NCBI GenBank assembly: GCA_947647615.1
Contig: CANSKS010000003.1
Span: forward strand, 45,219-109,218
Origin: an uncultured Neglectibacter sp.
GTDB taxonomy: Bacteria; Bacillota; Clostridia; Oscillospirales; Acutalibacteraceae
DNA: 64,000 nt
Direction of reading: 5' to 3'
Each line of letters opens with the position of its first letter. The stretch's first letter is position 1. The position numbers were made by a program, and so were the translations under genes. Below are positions 16,223 through 24,391 of the stretch, in pieces. The notes under the pieces are model-generated. The model was not told the DNA's origin and searched no databases. It saw only the letters and a program-made list of their open reading frames with translations.

Positions 16223-17407
16223 TTAGGCAGTAACGTAAACCCTGGCCTTCCAGTTGATGGAATTTACCCAATTTTGGAATTCAAAGTAGCTGAGGGTTCG
16301 TTCCGCTCCATACTCGGTGAGTACTGCTGTATCAGAAGCGGACTGAGGTTTATCATGGATGTAGTTTACCTGGTAATTGCATTCCGCAGCCTTTTCCAGT
16401 TCAGTTCCCAAAAGCCGGTAAAACTTGTAAGTTCCATTGCGGCGGAAGCTTTCCCCGCCGGTGCCGCCGCTTTCCAAAAACACACAGGCAAGAATTTCCC
16501 CGTTCTGTTCCACCGCGCCTATACGGCCGGAAGGGCCGCCCGCCAAGGTGAACATGCTTTCTTCTGTCAGCAGGGGAACCACTTCCCCGCCGCTTATTGT
16601 ATAAACGGAAGCTACCTCACAAGGAAAATCGTTGAGCTTGGAGCCATAGGCGGTGAGCAGCTCCTCTTGACCGTCGCCGTCCAGGTCGTAGTAGAGGCTG
16701 CGATTAAAAGCGCCTGTGCTGTTCTTCAGCAGTGGATCCAGCGTGCTTTGGTAGCCGGTACCCTGCTCCTGAGGAAGTTCGCCGAACCTCCTCAGCATGG
16801 CCGCCACCTGAGCTCGGGTAGCCTTCCCGGCAGGATCCAGTATCGTGCCGCCGTTTTTCCCTGTGATAATCTTTTTGGAGACACACCAGCGCATGGCTTT
16901 TTCGGCATAAGAGCTCACCTGCCAGCCGTCCTGGAAATCGTTTAAATCCACATCGCCGGCGTAACCGTCCACCCCCACATAAAGTACAGCGTAACGGTAA
17001 AACAACGCGGCCAGCTGCTCCCGAGTCACCTTAGAGGCAGGGGAAAACTTGGTTTCGCTGGTACCGTTCACAATGCCTCTGGAATCGGCCCAAAGCACCG
17101 CGTTTTTGTAGTAAGATTTAGACGAAAGGTCGCTGAACAAGGTATAGCCGGAAACCTTAGGGCTTTTGGCCTGCTTGTAAAGGGCAGTGGCTACCATGCC
17201 TCGATCCATATAGGAATTGGGGGCAAAAGTGGTTTTGGTCGTTCCGGAAAACAAGCCCTTCCGGTATACATAGCTCACATCTTCAAAGAACCAATCGCCC
17301 GCCTTGACATCCTTAAAGGGCAGGGAAGCGGCAGCAGCCGAAAAGGGCAGACAGGCCCCGCAAAGGCATAAGGCCAAAAGCAGCGCAACTAATTTTTTGA
17401 ACTTCAT
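16223..17407 (-). CDS. Secreted S-layer homology (SLH) domain protein
   Basis: A 394-residue exported protein. A Sec signal peptide (about 1-26, ending SAAAA) is followed by three SLH repeats (about 30-85, 90-145 and 150-215), each with the F-x-D-V/L and GTTFxP/FSP landmarks that bind secondary cell-wall polymer. The C-terminal 170 residues have a VCBS-like stretch (YYDLDGDGQEELLTAYGS) and no recognised enzyme domain. The ATG follows TAGGAGGG. It is probably a surface protein anchored by the SLH repeats; the role of the C-terminal part is unknown. It is monocistronic with its own promoter. Confidence 0.88.
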   Translation of the reverse strand: MKFKKLVALLLALCLCGACLPFSAAAASLPFKDVKAGDWFFEDVSYVYRKGLFSGTTKTTFAPNSYMDRGMVATALYKQAKSPKVSGYTLFSDLSSKSYYKNAVLWADSRGIVNGTSETKFSPASKVTREQLAALFYRYAVLYVGVDGYAGDVDLNDFQDGWQVSSYAEKAMRWCVSKKIITGKNGGTILDPAGKATRAQVAAMLRRFGELPQEQGTGYQSTLDPLLKNSTGAFNRSLYYDLDGDGQEELLTAYGSKLNDFPCEVASVYTISGGEVVPLLTEESMFTLAGGPSGRIGAVEQNGEILACVFLESGGTGGESFRRNGTYKFYRLLGTELEKAAECNYQVNYIHDKPQSASDTAVLTEYGAERTLSYFEFQNWVNSINWKARVYVTA

Positions 17408-17487
17408 AAGACACCCTCCTAAAATTTATCTCTTTGATATTCCCCAGCCCGGTTTCCCCTCAAGATATCCGGCTAGGCTCTGGAATC

Positions 17488-17516
17488 ATCATACAAGATA
17501 TGGAAAAAGATGTCAA
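17488..17516 (-). promoter_or_regulatory. Promoter of the SLH protein gene
   Basis: Minus strand: -35 TTGACA (17511-17516), a 17-base spacer, -10 TATGAT (17488-17493), about 80 bases before the ATG. Confidence 0.75.
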
Positions 17517-17560
17517 GCTGCCGGATATTTTGGAGGTGCCCATTTCGAAAAGAAAATGCC

Positions 17561-17598
17561 AGGGCCTGTTGCAGAACGAAAATTCTGCAACAGGCCCT
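17561..17598. terminator. Hairpin between the SLH and PepSY genes
   Basis: Perfect 16-base arms AGGGCCTGTTGCAGAA and complement around a short AT loop. The plus strand continues into TTTACTTT and the minus strand has no U-run. It probably ends the upstream minus-strand gene or insulates the SLH promoter. Confidence 0.6.
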
Positions 17599-17704
17599 TT
17601 ACTTTATGAGAAATTTCGGAGATGGGTTCCGGGAGATCTCCGCTTTTCCCCGGTTTACTCATGACCCAAAAGGCGACCGCTGTCTTTGCCCAAATCTTCT
17701 GCCC

Positions 17705-18793
17705 TCAGCAGCCGTGATGGCTCCCGTTGTGGTGGCCGCCGCTGTAATGGTCTCCGTCCTGGTGGCAGTAATCCCAATGGAATTCCCGCACATTCCCCGT
17801 AATGGCGTCGATCTCGCAGGCATATTCCCTATCGCCATAAAGGATCTCTACCTGGTAACAATGGCCATGGCTATGGCTTTCCAGCTCCAGACAGGTCACA
17901 TGGTGGGAAGCAGCCCCCGGCACCTTGGCCAGCGCGATATCCCTGGCCTGGTCGCTGCTGATTTCTGTGGGAAAACTGCCATGCTCCTTTTCGCACTCCA
18001 TGCTCAAAACGGCGCCGGTAGCAGCGTCGATCTCATATTCATACTCGCACTGGTTCTGGGCGAAGAATTCGATTTCATAAACCCAGCGGCCCTCTTCCCG
18101 GTGAAGCTTCTGCTTGGAAAAGGTGACCTGCCCGGCGCTCAGCCCCGCATGGGCCAAGGCCTTCGCCTTTGCCTCTTCGGCAGAAAGCAAGCTTATGCCT
18201 GTGCCGCTGAAGCTATCGGCATCGGTTACAAGGTCATCGTCTTCAGAAAGGGTGGCGGTTTGAGTGGTTCCATCCCATTGGACCTTCTTTCCCATAAGCT
18301 CCCCAATGGCACGCACAGGCAGGTAGGTAGAGCCCTGGTATAACACCGGGTACACCGTATTCCCGTTCACATCCGCGAATTTACGCACCACACCGTCCAC
18401 AACAATGGTGAAATCGTCTCGAACGGAAAGGTCCACCGGCTGCACCTTTGCCTGGGGATCCGGCACTCCCGTCGTGGTTGGGGCGGTACGGGGTCCGGAA
18501 AGAGTGGCGGTTTTGGTGTCGCCATTCCAATCGACATTCTTCCCCATCAGTTCCCCAATGGCACGCACAGGCAGGTAGGTAGTACCCTGATAAAGGATGG
18601 GATGCACCTGCTGTCCATCCACGTTGAAAAAGCTGCGCTTACTGCCATCGATCACAATGGTGATATCCGGGCGCATGTTGGCCGTTACCCTTGTGACCGC
18701 GCCGGCCTGAAGGGGGAACAGCCCCACCGTCAGCGCCGCGCAGAGCAGCAACGCAAAAGGCTTACAGAGTTTCTTTCGCCAAAGCACTGGCAT
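17705..18793 (-). CDS. Exported copper-amine-oxidase-N and PepSY domain protein
   Basis: A 362-residue exported protein. A signal peptide (about 1-30, ending LQAGA) is followed by two tandem copper-amine-oxidase N-terminal 'stalk' domains. Each carries the near-identical block YLPVRAIGELMGK (about residues 70 and 155). Two PepSY-like domains fill the C-terminal half (EIDAATGAVLSMECEKEHG and EIDAITGNVREFHWDYCHQ). The protein ends in a His-rich tail (DGDHYSGGHHNGSHHGC). The ATG at 18793 follows AGGAGGAAG; upstream open frame is promoter DNA. The His-rich end could bind metal. No amine-oxidase catalytic domain is present. Confidence 0.85.
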   Translation of the reverse strand: MPVLWRKKLCKPFALLLCAALTVGLFPLQAGAVTRVTANMRPDITIVIDGSKRSFFNVDGQQVHPILYQGTTYLPVRAIGELMGKNVDWNGDTKTATLSGPRTAPTTTGVPDPQAKVQPVDLSVRDDFTIVVDGVVRKFADVNGNTVYPVLYQGSTYLPVRAIGELMGKKVQWDGTTQTATLSEDDDLVTDADSFSGTGISLLSAEEAKAKALAHAGLSAGQVTFSKQKLHREEGRWVYEIEFFAQNQCEYEYEIDAATGAVLSMECEKEHGSFPTEISSDQARDIALAKVPGAASHHVTCLELESHSHGHCYQVEILYGDREYACEIDAITGNVREFHWDYCHQDGDHYSGGHHNGSHHGC

Positions 18794-18875
18794 TCTCGCT
18801 TCCTCCTCGCAATAGATTCCCGGGCTCCGGCCGGTTTTTAGAAATAGAACGGCAACAGAAACCCACTTTATTCTA

Positions 18876-18904
18876 ATTATACGCCCAAAAAAGCGAAAAG
18901 TCAA
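18876..18904 (-). promoter_or_regulatory. Promoter of the CuAO-N/PepSY gene
   Basis: Minus strand: -35 TTGACT (18899-18904), a 17-base spacer, consensus -10 TATAAT (18876-18881). Confidence 0.8.
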
Positions 18905-18977
18905 ACAGTCGGCCGGCATCAAAAGTATCAAAGCCTAAAGCCGGCCTGCGTTTTGCTGTACCTTCAAAAATTGGGAT

Positions 18978-19652
18978 CTACTTTTTACAAAATGGCGTTT
19001 TGCTATTTGCTTTTTTTGCAAGCATTTTATTCCACAAAACACCTGCTCCCAAACCGCAAAGGGAAATCAAAATACCTGCTGCCATGTAAGAAACATTGGG
19101 AAATTTAAAAGCAAAAGCAGCTGTCTCTGTTTCTTGTATAAAGAAAAACTGAGTATATGGAACTGTAAGAAACGTGATAGCCGCACCTACGATACAGAAC
19201 CATTTCCCTTTTCCAAAATAATCATTTTTCGCAACAATTGCTGTTATAACAAACAAAAGAGCAGGCAGTAAAATCCACCTTAAAATAATATCCAACTCTT
19301 TGGCGACGCTCCCCGTAATATTCCAAAACAAGAGCATTGCAAGAATCCATGTAACAAAATATGCCGAAAGAATTACGATCTTGCCAAGGTTCTTTTTTGC
19401 CCTCACTGCGTTCGTGCTTTCTGCTAAAAATTCTTGATAGGTTTGGTTCATGGTATTATCCTCCTTAAGCAGGTGGTCAAGGCTCACAGAATAAAGGTCG
19501 CTCATTTTTATTACGCGAATGATATCCGGGTAAGACTTATTATTTTCCCAATTTGAAATCGTCTGTCTGCTAACACCAAGTAACTCGGCCGCACGTTCTT
19601 GTGTGATACCCTTCTCATTTCGTGCATTTTTTAATTTGCTTCCAATTTCCAT
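18978..19652 (-). CDS. XRE-family regulator with C-terminal membrane domain
   Basis: A 224-residue protein. Residues about 7-60 are a Cro/C1 helix-turn-helix (ERAAELLGVSRQTISNWEN). From residue 90 on, four hydrophobic helices (about 92-112, 123-143, 154-174, 190-210) anchor it in the membrane. The gene is visibly more AT-rich than its neighbours. Membrane-bound XRE proteins like this are common in Firmicutes, often next to small membrane proteins or ABC exporters. Here the only nearby candidate is the 143-residue membrane protein upstream on the same strand. Target and signal are unknown. Confidence 0.85.
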   Translation of the reverse strand: MEIGSKLKNARNEKGITQERAAELLGVSRQTISNWENNKSYPDIIRVIKMSDLYSVSLDHLLKEDNTMNQTYQEFLAESTNAVRAKKNLGKIVILSAYFVTWILAMLLFWNITGSVAKELDIILRWILLPALLFVITAIVAKNDYFGKGKWFCIVGAAITFLTVPYTQFFFIQETETAAFAFKFPNVSYMAAGILISLCGLGAGVLWNKMLAKKANSKTPFCKK

Positions 19653-19837
19653 ATTTTCCCACCTTTATTTTTGCCTCGAAAAGAAGCATACCCAACATAC
19701 CATAGCCTTGAACGCTTTTCTATCAATTTATTTTTACACAGCGAATAAATGATGCCAAAATCCTTTTACATCGCCCTAAAACAGGGATTTCCAAGCCTGA
19801 AAATCTTTCGCGGCAGCCTCATGCCTTTACCCGAGGT

Positions 19838-20269
19838 CTATCCTTTTCTTTTCAGCAACAAATTTATGCCCAGCACAAAGGCAAAGCCCCCAAGCAATAG
19901 AAAAAACGACCATACAAAATTCCAATAGATGGAAGTTGTATCAAACATCCACAATAATAGTTTGTTCCAAAACGCCAAGTTAAGGGCAATGGCAGATAGA
20001 TCAAATAACAAATAGGCGCCGCCAAACAAATAAACCCATCGCCACCAGAAATTGTTCCGCCTGTTTTTCAAAAAGGCAGCGATGCCTAAGACGCAAAGCA
20101 CGGCCAATATTCCCATGAGCAAAAAATAAAAGAGGCCTTTCTTCTCTAATATGCCCAGCCAAAACGCAGCGTAAGAACTTCTATCTATCAGGCCCCATAT
20201 CCTGTGCAAATGAAACAGGCCAAAGGCAAGGAAAAACCAAGGTTCCCATGGGAGTATTTTCCGTTCCAT
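19838..20269 (-). CDS. Small four-helix membrane protein, unknown function
   Basis: An integral membrane protein of 143 residues that I do not recognise. Four hydrophobic helices are visible (about 8-25, 43-66, 78-100 and 115-138), with basic residues between them (FLKNRRNNFWWR) and a basic C-terminus. The ATG at 20269 follows GGAGG at six bases; a GTG one codon earlier is too close to that site. It is AT-rich like the XRE gene 185 bases downstream, and the two may have arrived together. Confidence 0.6.
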   Translation of the reverse strand: MERKILPWEPWFFLAFGLFHLHRIWGLIDRSSYAAFWLGILEKKGLFYFLLMGILAVLCVLGIAAFLKNRRNNFWWRWVYLFGGAYLLFDLSAIALNLAFWNKLLLWMFDTTSIYWNFVWSFFLLLGGFAFVLGINLLLKRKG

Positions 20270-20455
20270 CACGCGCCTCCTTCCAACTTTTGATTTGTTA
20301 TTTCGATTTTATCACGGCGAGCTCTCTGTTTCAAGCTGCAGCTGGTGGAAGCAAAGTGCTTTTGACCTGCCGCCATACGTCTCACCCACATCGAAGAGGG
20401 GACCGACGTTTCGCGCCGCGGCTGGGGCAAGCGGAAGACTGCTCACGGCAGAAAC

Positions 20456-20498
20456 AGCCCCGCCCAGGGGTCTTTCAAAGGCACACCGGGGCGGGGCT
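20456..20498 (-). terminator. GC-rich hairpin after the glycyl-radical locus
   Basis: Arms AGCCCCGCCC and GGGGCGGGGCT with a 22-base loop, just after the last stop of the minus-strand glycyl-radical gene. There is no clear U-run, so its strength is uncertain. Confidence 0.45.
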
Positions 20499-20511
20499 CC
20501 AATGGGGAAGG

Positions 20512-21641
20512 TCAAACGCCCTCCAAAAAACGATCTACCACCAACTGGCGGAATTCTTTGGAAAGGGCGGCAAAGTAACCCCTTGGTTTTTGGTGTAGTT
20601 CACCAGCCCCCGGTCTCCGAAAAAGCGGGGCCAGCCGTGGCGGTCGGTAAACAGGTATTCAATCCCCTTCCGAAAGAAGGCAGGGTCTATTTTGTCGTGG
20701 ACCCGAATGGTGAGGTTGGCAGAAATGTTCAGGCGGTGAGCCGCCTCCAAAACCAACCAGGAAACCTTGTTTGTCAGGTCATTTCCCTGTTCGTCGCAGC
20801 CGGAAAGCTGGTAATAATGGGTTTCCACCACCAAGAGGTTTGCCAAAACGAAAATGGCGTCCTCTTCCGTAATTCGCCCTTCTGCCAAATCCCGCTCGTA
20901 ATAGGGCAAAAGCAGCACATCCAGCATGCATCCGACCCCGTCCCTGTCGTAAATGCGGCTGACCGAAGCATACCAGGAAATCCATTGGCAAGCCTCCAAA
21001 AAGGTTCGGGGCTCCCGGAAAAGCAGGTTTTCGTTGCATTCCAGCATTTGGCTCAGGGTGCGCAAAAGCTCCGGGTCGGTCTCTGCCGCCATAAGGCGCC
21101 GGATTTCGGGAACATGCCGCCGAATCCAATTCATAATAGCCAAATACACCGTTTCTTCTCCATCATAAAACTCTTTGCGCTCTGGATGAAGTTTCCGACA
21201 AACGCGAATTTTTTCTAAAATCCCAGGGAATCCCAGGGACAGGCCTATTTTAAAATCGGGCGCGAAGTGGGTATCGGAGCCAATACCATGAATGATGCCA
21301 TAACGCTCCTGCTCCGGCTCCAGCCGGCCGTAGGGGAAACGGTCGTGAGGCCATTTCAAATTGTAGCTGGAAAGCTGGACACGCCACCGGCCACACAAAA
21401 TTTCCAAGGGGTCCACATAAATGGGGTGGATCTCCATAAGCCGTTTAAAATTTTCGCTCCAGCCAGAAACCCCGAAAAAGCCACCGCTTTCATGGTTCGG
21501 GGCCGGCTGGAAGCTAAAATCTTCCGGCAGGGCCAAGGAACCGTAATCGTCGGAATCCATAGGACCGTTCTGGCGGATCTTGGCCATGGTATCCTGTACC
21601 TTTTTTTCTTTTAAAAGCTTTATTCTTTCCTTGTAGGTCAT
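20512..21641 (-). pseudogene. Glycyl-radical enzyme (PFL-like), large internal deletion
   Basis: The first about 365 residues follow the PFL-domain N-terminal half of glycyl-radical enzymes, up to FFGDRGLVNYTKNQG. The active-site cysteine and the glycyl-radical loop should come next. Instead the frame runs out 12 codons later. In the next frame, the sequence GYFAALSKEFRQLVVDR then a stop at 20512-20514 resembles the extreme C-terminus of these enzymes. About 400 residues, including both catalytic centres, appear to be deleted and the ends fused out of frame. The start ATG (21639-21641) overlaps the activase stop as ATGA. The substrate class cannot be told; no function is expected. Confidence 0.75.
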
Positions 21642-22489
21642 TGAGATTCCTCTTTTCTTGTTACCACCCTGCCGGCCACCCGGAGGCTTGGGCAATAGGG
21701 CGCTACGGCCTGTCCCAGCTCCATCACCCGCTTCAAGCTTATTTTTTCAAAAGTTGTAGGAACAAACCCGGCAGGCTCTAACCGCCCCTTGGAAAGCCCC
21801 AGGCTATGGTAGGGCAGCAGCTCATAATAGCGCAGGTTAGGAAGCTGTGCCGCAAAAGCGGCGATCTGCCCCAGTTCTTCTTGGCTGTCGTTGACTCCGG
21901 GGACCACCGGCGTGCGCAAAACAAGAGGGGTATTCCATTCTTTTAGGCGAAGGAGGTTTTCCTTGATCTGCTCATTTCCTGCCCCTGTCCATCTTTGGTG
22001 GGCCTCTGAGCAGAAAAGCTTAAGATCGGCCATAAGAAACTCTGCCTGCTCCAGCATGGGGGTCAAAACTGCCCAGGGGGCAAACAAATTGGTTTCTACC
22101 GCTGTGTGAATGCCCTTCTCGCGGCAGGCCTCCAAAACGGCAGCGGCAAATTCTGCCTGCACAGAGGGTTCTCCCCCTGTCACTGTAACCCCGCCCTCTG
22201 CACCGTAGTAAGGGGCATCCAAAAGCACCGTTTCCACCACCTCTTGGGGTGTCATTTCCTTCCCGCACAAGGTGCGGGCGCCGGAAAAGCAGCCCTCTTG
22301 ACACTTCCCGCAGCCAATACATTTGCTTTCGTCTATGAGGTACTGGGAGTAGGGGGCAATGGTTTCCGGGTTATGGCACCAGGCGCAGCTCAGATTGCAT
22401 CCCTTTAAAAACACACTGGTGCGAATGCCGCCTCCGTCGTGATAACTGCACCTTTGAATATCGGCCACAAGGCCGGTTTTTCGGCTCAT
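21638..22489 (-). CDS. Glycyl-radical enzyme activating enzyme (radical SAM)
   Basis: A 283-residue radical SAM activase. The SAM-cluster motif CNLSCAWC (C31, C35, C38) is followed by one auxiliary ferredoxin-like cluster (C57, C60, C63, C67). Larger activases carry two such clusters. The GGEPSVQ motif for SAM binding is intact. It would abstract hydrogen from the radical glycine of its partner. It overlaps the isomerase gene upstream and the damaged glycyl-radical gene downstream by four bases each (ATGA), so it is co-translated. With its target lacking the glycine loop, this enzyme has no obvious local substrate. Confidence 0.92.
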   Translation of the reverse strand: MSRKTGLVADIQRCSYHDGGGIRTSVFLKGCNLSCAWCHNPETIAPYSQYLIDESKCIGCGKCQEGCFSGARTLCGKEMTPQEVVETVLLDAPYYGAEGGVTVTGGEPSVQAEFAAAVLEACREKGIHTAVETNLFAPWAVLTPMLEQAEFLMADLKLFCSEAHQRWTGAGNEQIKENLLRLKEWNTPLVLRTPVVPGVNDSQEELGQIAAFAAQLPNLRYYELLPYHSLGLSKGRLEPAGFVPTTFEKISLKRVMELGQAVAPYCPSLRVAGRVVTRKEESQ

Positions 22490-23361
22490 GAGGCCATCAC
22501 CCGCTTCAGGTATTCCAGTCCCATTTTCATATACTCTTCCGGGTCCCTGCTGAACTCTACCTCTACGGAAACATTCCCTTTATAGCCCACGTCCTTTAAG
22601 GCCCCAAGCACCGCCCGGTAATCTACCAGACCGCAGCCCGGCGCCAGGTTCCCTCTGGTGAGACCGTCGGAATCTTTGGCGTGGACATGAAAAATGTGTT
22701 CTGCCCCCAGCATGTAAATGGCCGTTTCAATATCTAAGTTCTGGGCCATCAAATGGGCGGTATCTAATTGTATCCCCAGGTTTTTCTGCCCGGCTTCCTC
22801 CAAAAGCCGGAGCATGGCGTGGGGGGTAGAACACAGGGTTCTGGCAAAACATTCCAGCACCACCTTAATTTGGTACTTCTCCCCCAACTCCGCGGCCTTG
22901 CTCAGGCTGGTTGCCAAACGGCCCCAGTCCGCTTGCCAATCGTAGCCCTTAGGCGGACGGTCAGCCAGTTTATCGGAGGGAGAGGGCCTGGGGTTTGGCT
23001 TTGCCCCATAGGGTCCCGGCAAAATGCAGGAAACCATACCGGCCCCCAAGCTCTTCGCTGTTTCCAGGCATTTTTCAAAATAGTAGAACTGCCGTTTCAT
23101 AGCCTCCGGGTCCGGACTGTTCCAGCCGGATCTCTGGTACACAAGGCCCCCAATCCCCAAGCCTAAGCCCCGGACATATTCCCCTAGCTCCCGGGCCCTT
23201 TGGGGCGTGAAGAAGCTTTCCAGCGATTCCTCTGTGCTGAGATAATCTACAAAATCAAAACCCAGGGCCTTTACCTTATCGGCAATGCGCTCCAGGGAAT
23301 CGCCCTGGGGCATGTCTTCCGGAATAGAGGTATACCCCCAAGCCACACTTCCTATTTTCAT
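22486..23361 (-). CDS. Sugar phosphate isomerase/epimerase (TIM barrel), first copy
   Basis: A 291-residue xylose-isomerase-like TIM-barrel protein. Metal ligand segments typical of this family are present: VLECFARTL (Glu), QLDTAHL (Asp/His), FHVHAKD (His) and SVEVEF (Glu). The ATG at 23361 follows AGAAGG at good spacing; a GTG three codons earlier is less likely. It overlaps the activase start, placing it in the glycyl-radical sugar operon. It probably isomerises or epimerises the imported sugar or a keto-sugar intermediate. The exact substrate is unknown. Confidence 0.88.
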   Translation of the reverse strand: MKIGSVAWGYTSIPEDMPQGDSLERIADKVKALGFDFVDYLSTEESLESFFTPQRARELGEYVRGLGLGIGGLVYQRSGWNSPDPEAMKRQFYYFEKCLETAKSLGAGMVSCILPGPYGAKPNPRPSPSDKLADRPPKGYDWQADWGRLATSLSKAAELGEKYQIKVVLECFARTLCSTPHAMLRLLEEAGQKNLGIQLDTAHLMAQNLDIETAIYMLGAEHIFHVHAKDSDGLTRGNLAPGCGLVDYRAVLGALKDVGYKGNVSVEVEFSRDPEEYMKMGLEYLKRVMAS

Positions 23362-23419
23362 AAACCGCACCTTCTTTTCTTTGTTTTCGGGAAGCGCTCT
23401 GCGTCCCCGGCCAACTGGT

Positions 23420-23455
23420 TTCGCGCGAAGGAAGCTTGTTTTCCCTTCGCGCGAA
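23420..23455. repeat. Perfect inverted repeat between the two isomerase genes
   Basis: Twelve-base arms TTCGCGCGAAGG/CCTTCGCGCGAA enclose a 12-base loop. There is no U-run on either strand, so it is not a classic terminator. The left arm context (GGTTTCGCGCGAAGGAAG) resembles the reverse complement of the structured segment near 35.15 kb. Confidence 0.6.
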
Positions 23456-23501
23456 TCCCACTTAGAAAACTATGGTTTTTCAGCACGGCAAAGCCATGCC
23501 T

Positions 23502-24305
23502 TTATTTGCTTTCCAAAGTCTTTTGAATAAACCGGAGGCTTTCCTTTAGCCCAGGAGTCGGGTCACCCGCAAATTCGAACTCCACGGAAACCATTTCCGG
23601 GTACCCCTGCTCCCGTAGCCTTAAAAGCAGTTCTCCCAAAGGCGCGTCCCCGGTGCCCAAGGGCAGGCAGCCCTCACCGCCTACTAGAGTATCTTTATAG
23701 TGGACATGATAAATCTTTTGGCCGAAAAGCTTGGCCGCAGCCAAAATGTCGTAGCCCTGCATGTTATAGATGCCGCTGTCCAGGTTGGCCCCAACGGTTT
23801 CAAAACCTTCCATGGCCTTGGCCACCTCTTCCGGGCTTTCCAGGTTGGGCGCCGGGTGGTTTTCTATGGCATATTTCAGGCCATATTCTTTTCCGCAGCG
23901 CTCCACCTCTTTCAACAGTTCCTTTGCGCCATCCTTGCGGATGCACCCGGTGACCACCCGGGCACCCAGGGCTTTGGCGAACCGGTAAGCGGTTTCCACA
24001 TGGGGCTTATCTTCTACACCCCAGCCGCCAATGCAGTAGGCGATGAGCCCAAATCCCATGTTCTTCAATTCCTGGGCCATGGCGGCAGCCTCTTCCGGCG
24101 TGTAGACAAAATGGGAAAAGGTGGGTTCCCAAATTTCCAGGGAATCGTAGCCCAGCTCCCGAATCTCTTTTGCCAGCTTTAAAAAATCTTCCCTGTGAAA
24201 CTCTTGGTGGTATTTTTCCGTCATGGCACCCCAGTTAAAATTCTCTGGGCGCTGGTAACCGTAAATGCGCATGAAATAACTGCAGGTAATGGTTCCTATG
24301 TTCAT
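23502..24305 (-). CDS. Sugar phosphate isomerase/epimerase (TIM barrel), second copy
   Basis: A 267-residue relative of the preceding isomerase with the same landmarks: KYAIENHP (Glu), NLDSGIY (Asp), YHVHYKD (His) and SVEFEF (Glu). It is clearly diverged from the first copy, so the two probably act on different intermediates. The ATG at 24305 has only a weak AGGGC site. It is separated from the first isomerase by 140 bases holding the perfect inverted repeat. It belongs to the same minus-strand sugar locus. Confidence 0.88.
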   Translation of the reverse strand: MNIGTITCSYFMRIYGYQRPENFNWGAMTEKYHQEFHREDFLKLAKEIRELGYDSLEIWEPTFSHFVYTPEEAAAMAQELKNMGFGLIAYCIGGWGVEDKPHVETAYRFAKALGARVVTGCIRKDGAKELLKEVERCGKEYGLKYAIENHPAPNLESPEEVAKAMEGFETVGANLDSGIYNMQGYDILAAAKLFGQKIYHVHYKDTLVGGEGCLPLGTGDAPLGELLLRLREQGYPEMVSVEFEFAGDPTPGLKESLRFIQKTLESK

Positions 24306-24391
24306 GTGGTTGCCCTGCGTACAGGCCCTTTTCCTGTACGGTTCCTTTCTTTTTTATTTCTCCAATTTACTTTTCCAATGGCATTCTTTTC

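Noticed and set aside
17705..18793. Amine oxidase activity for the CuAO-N protein
   Set aside because: Only the N-terminal stalk-type domain is present; the catalytic domain and topaquinone tyrosine motif are absent.
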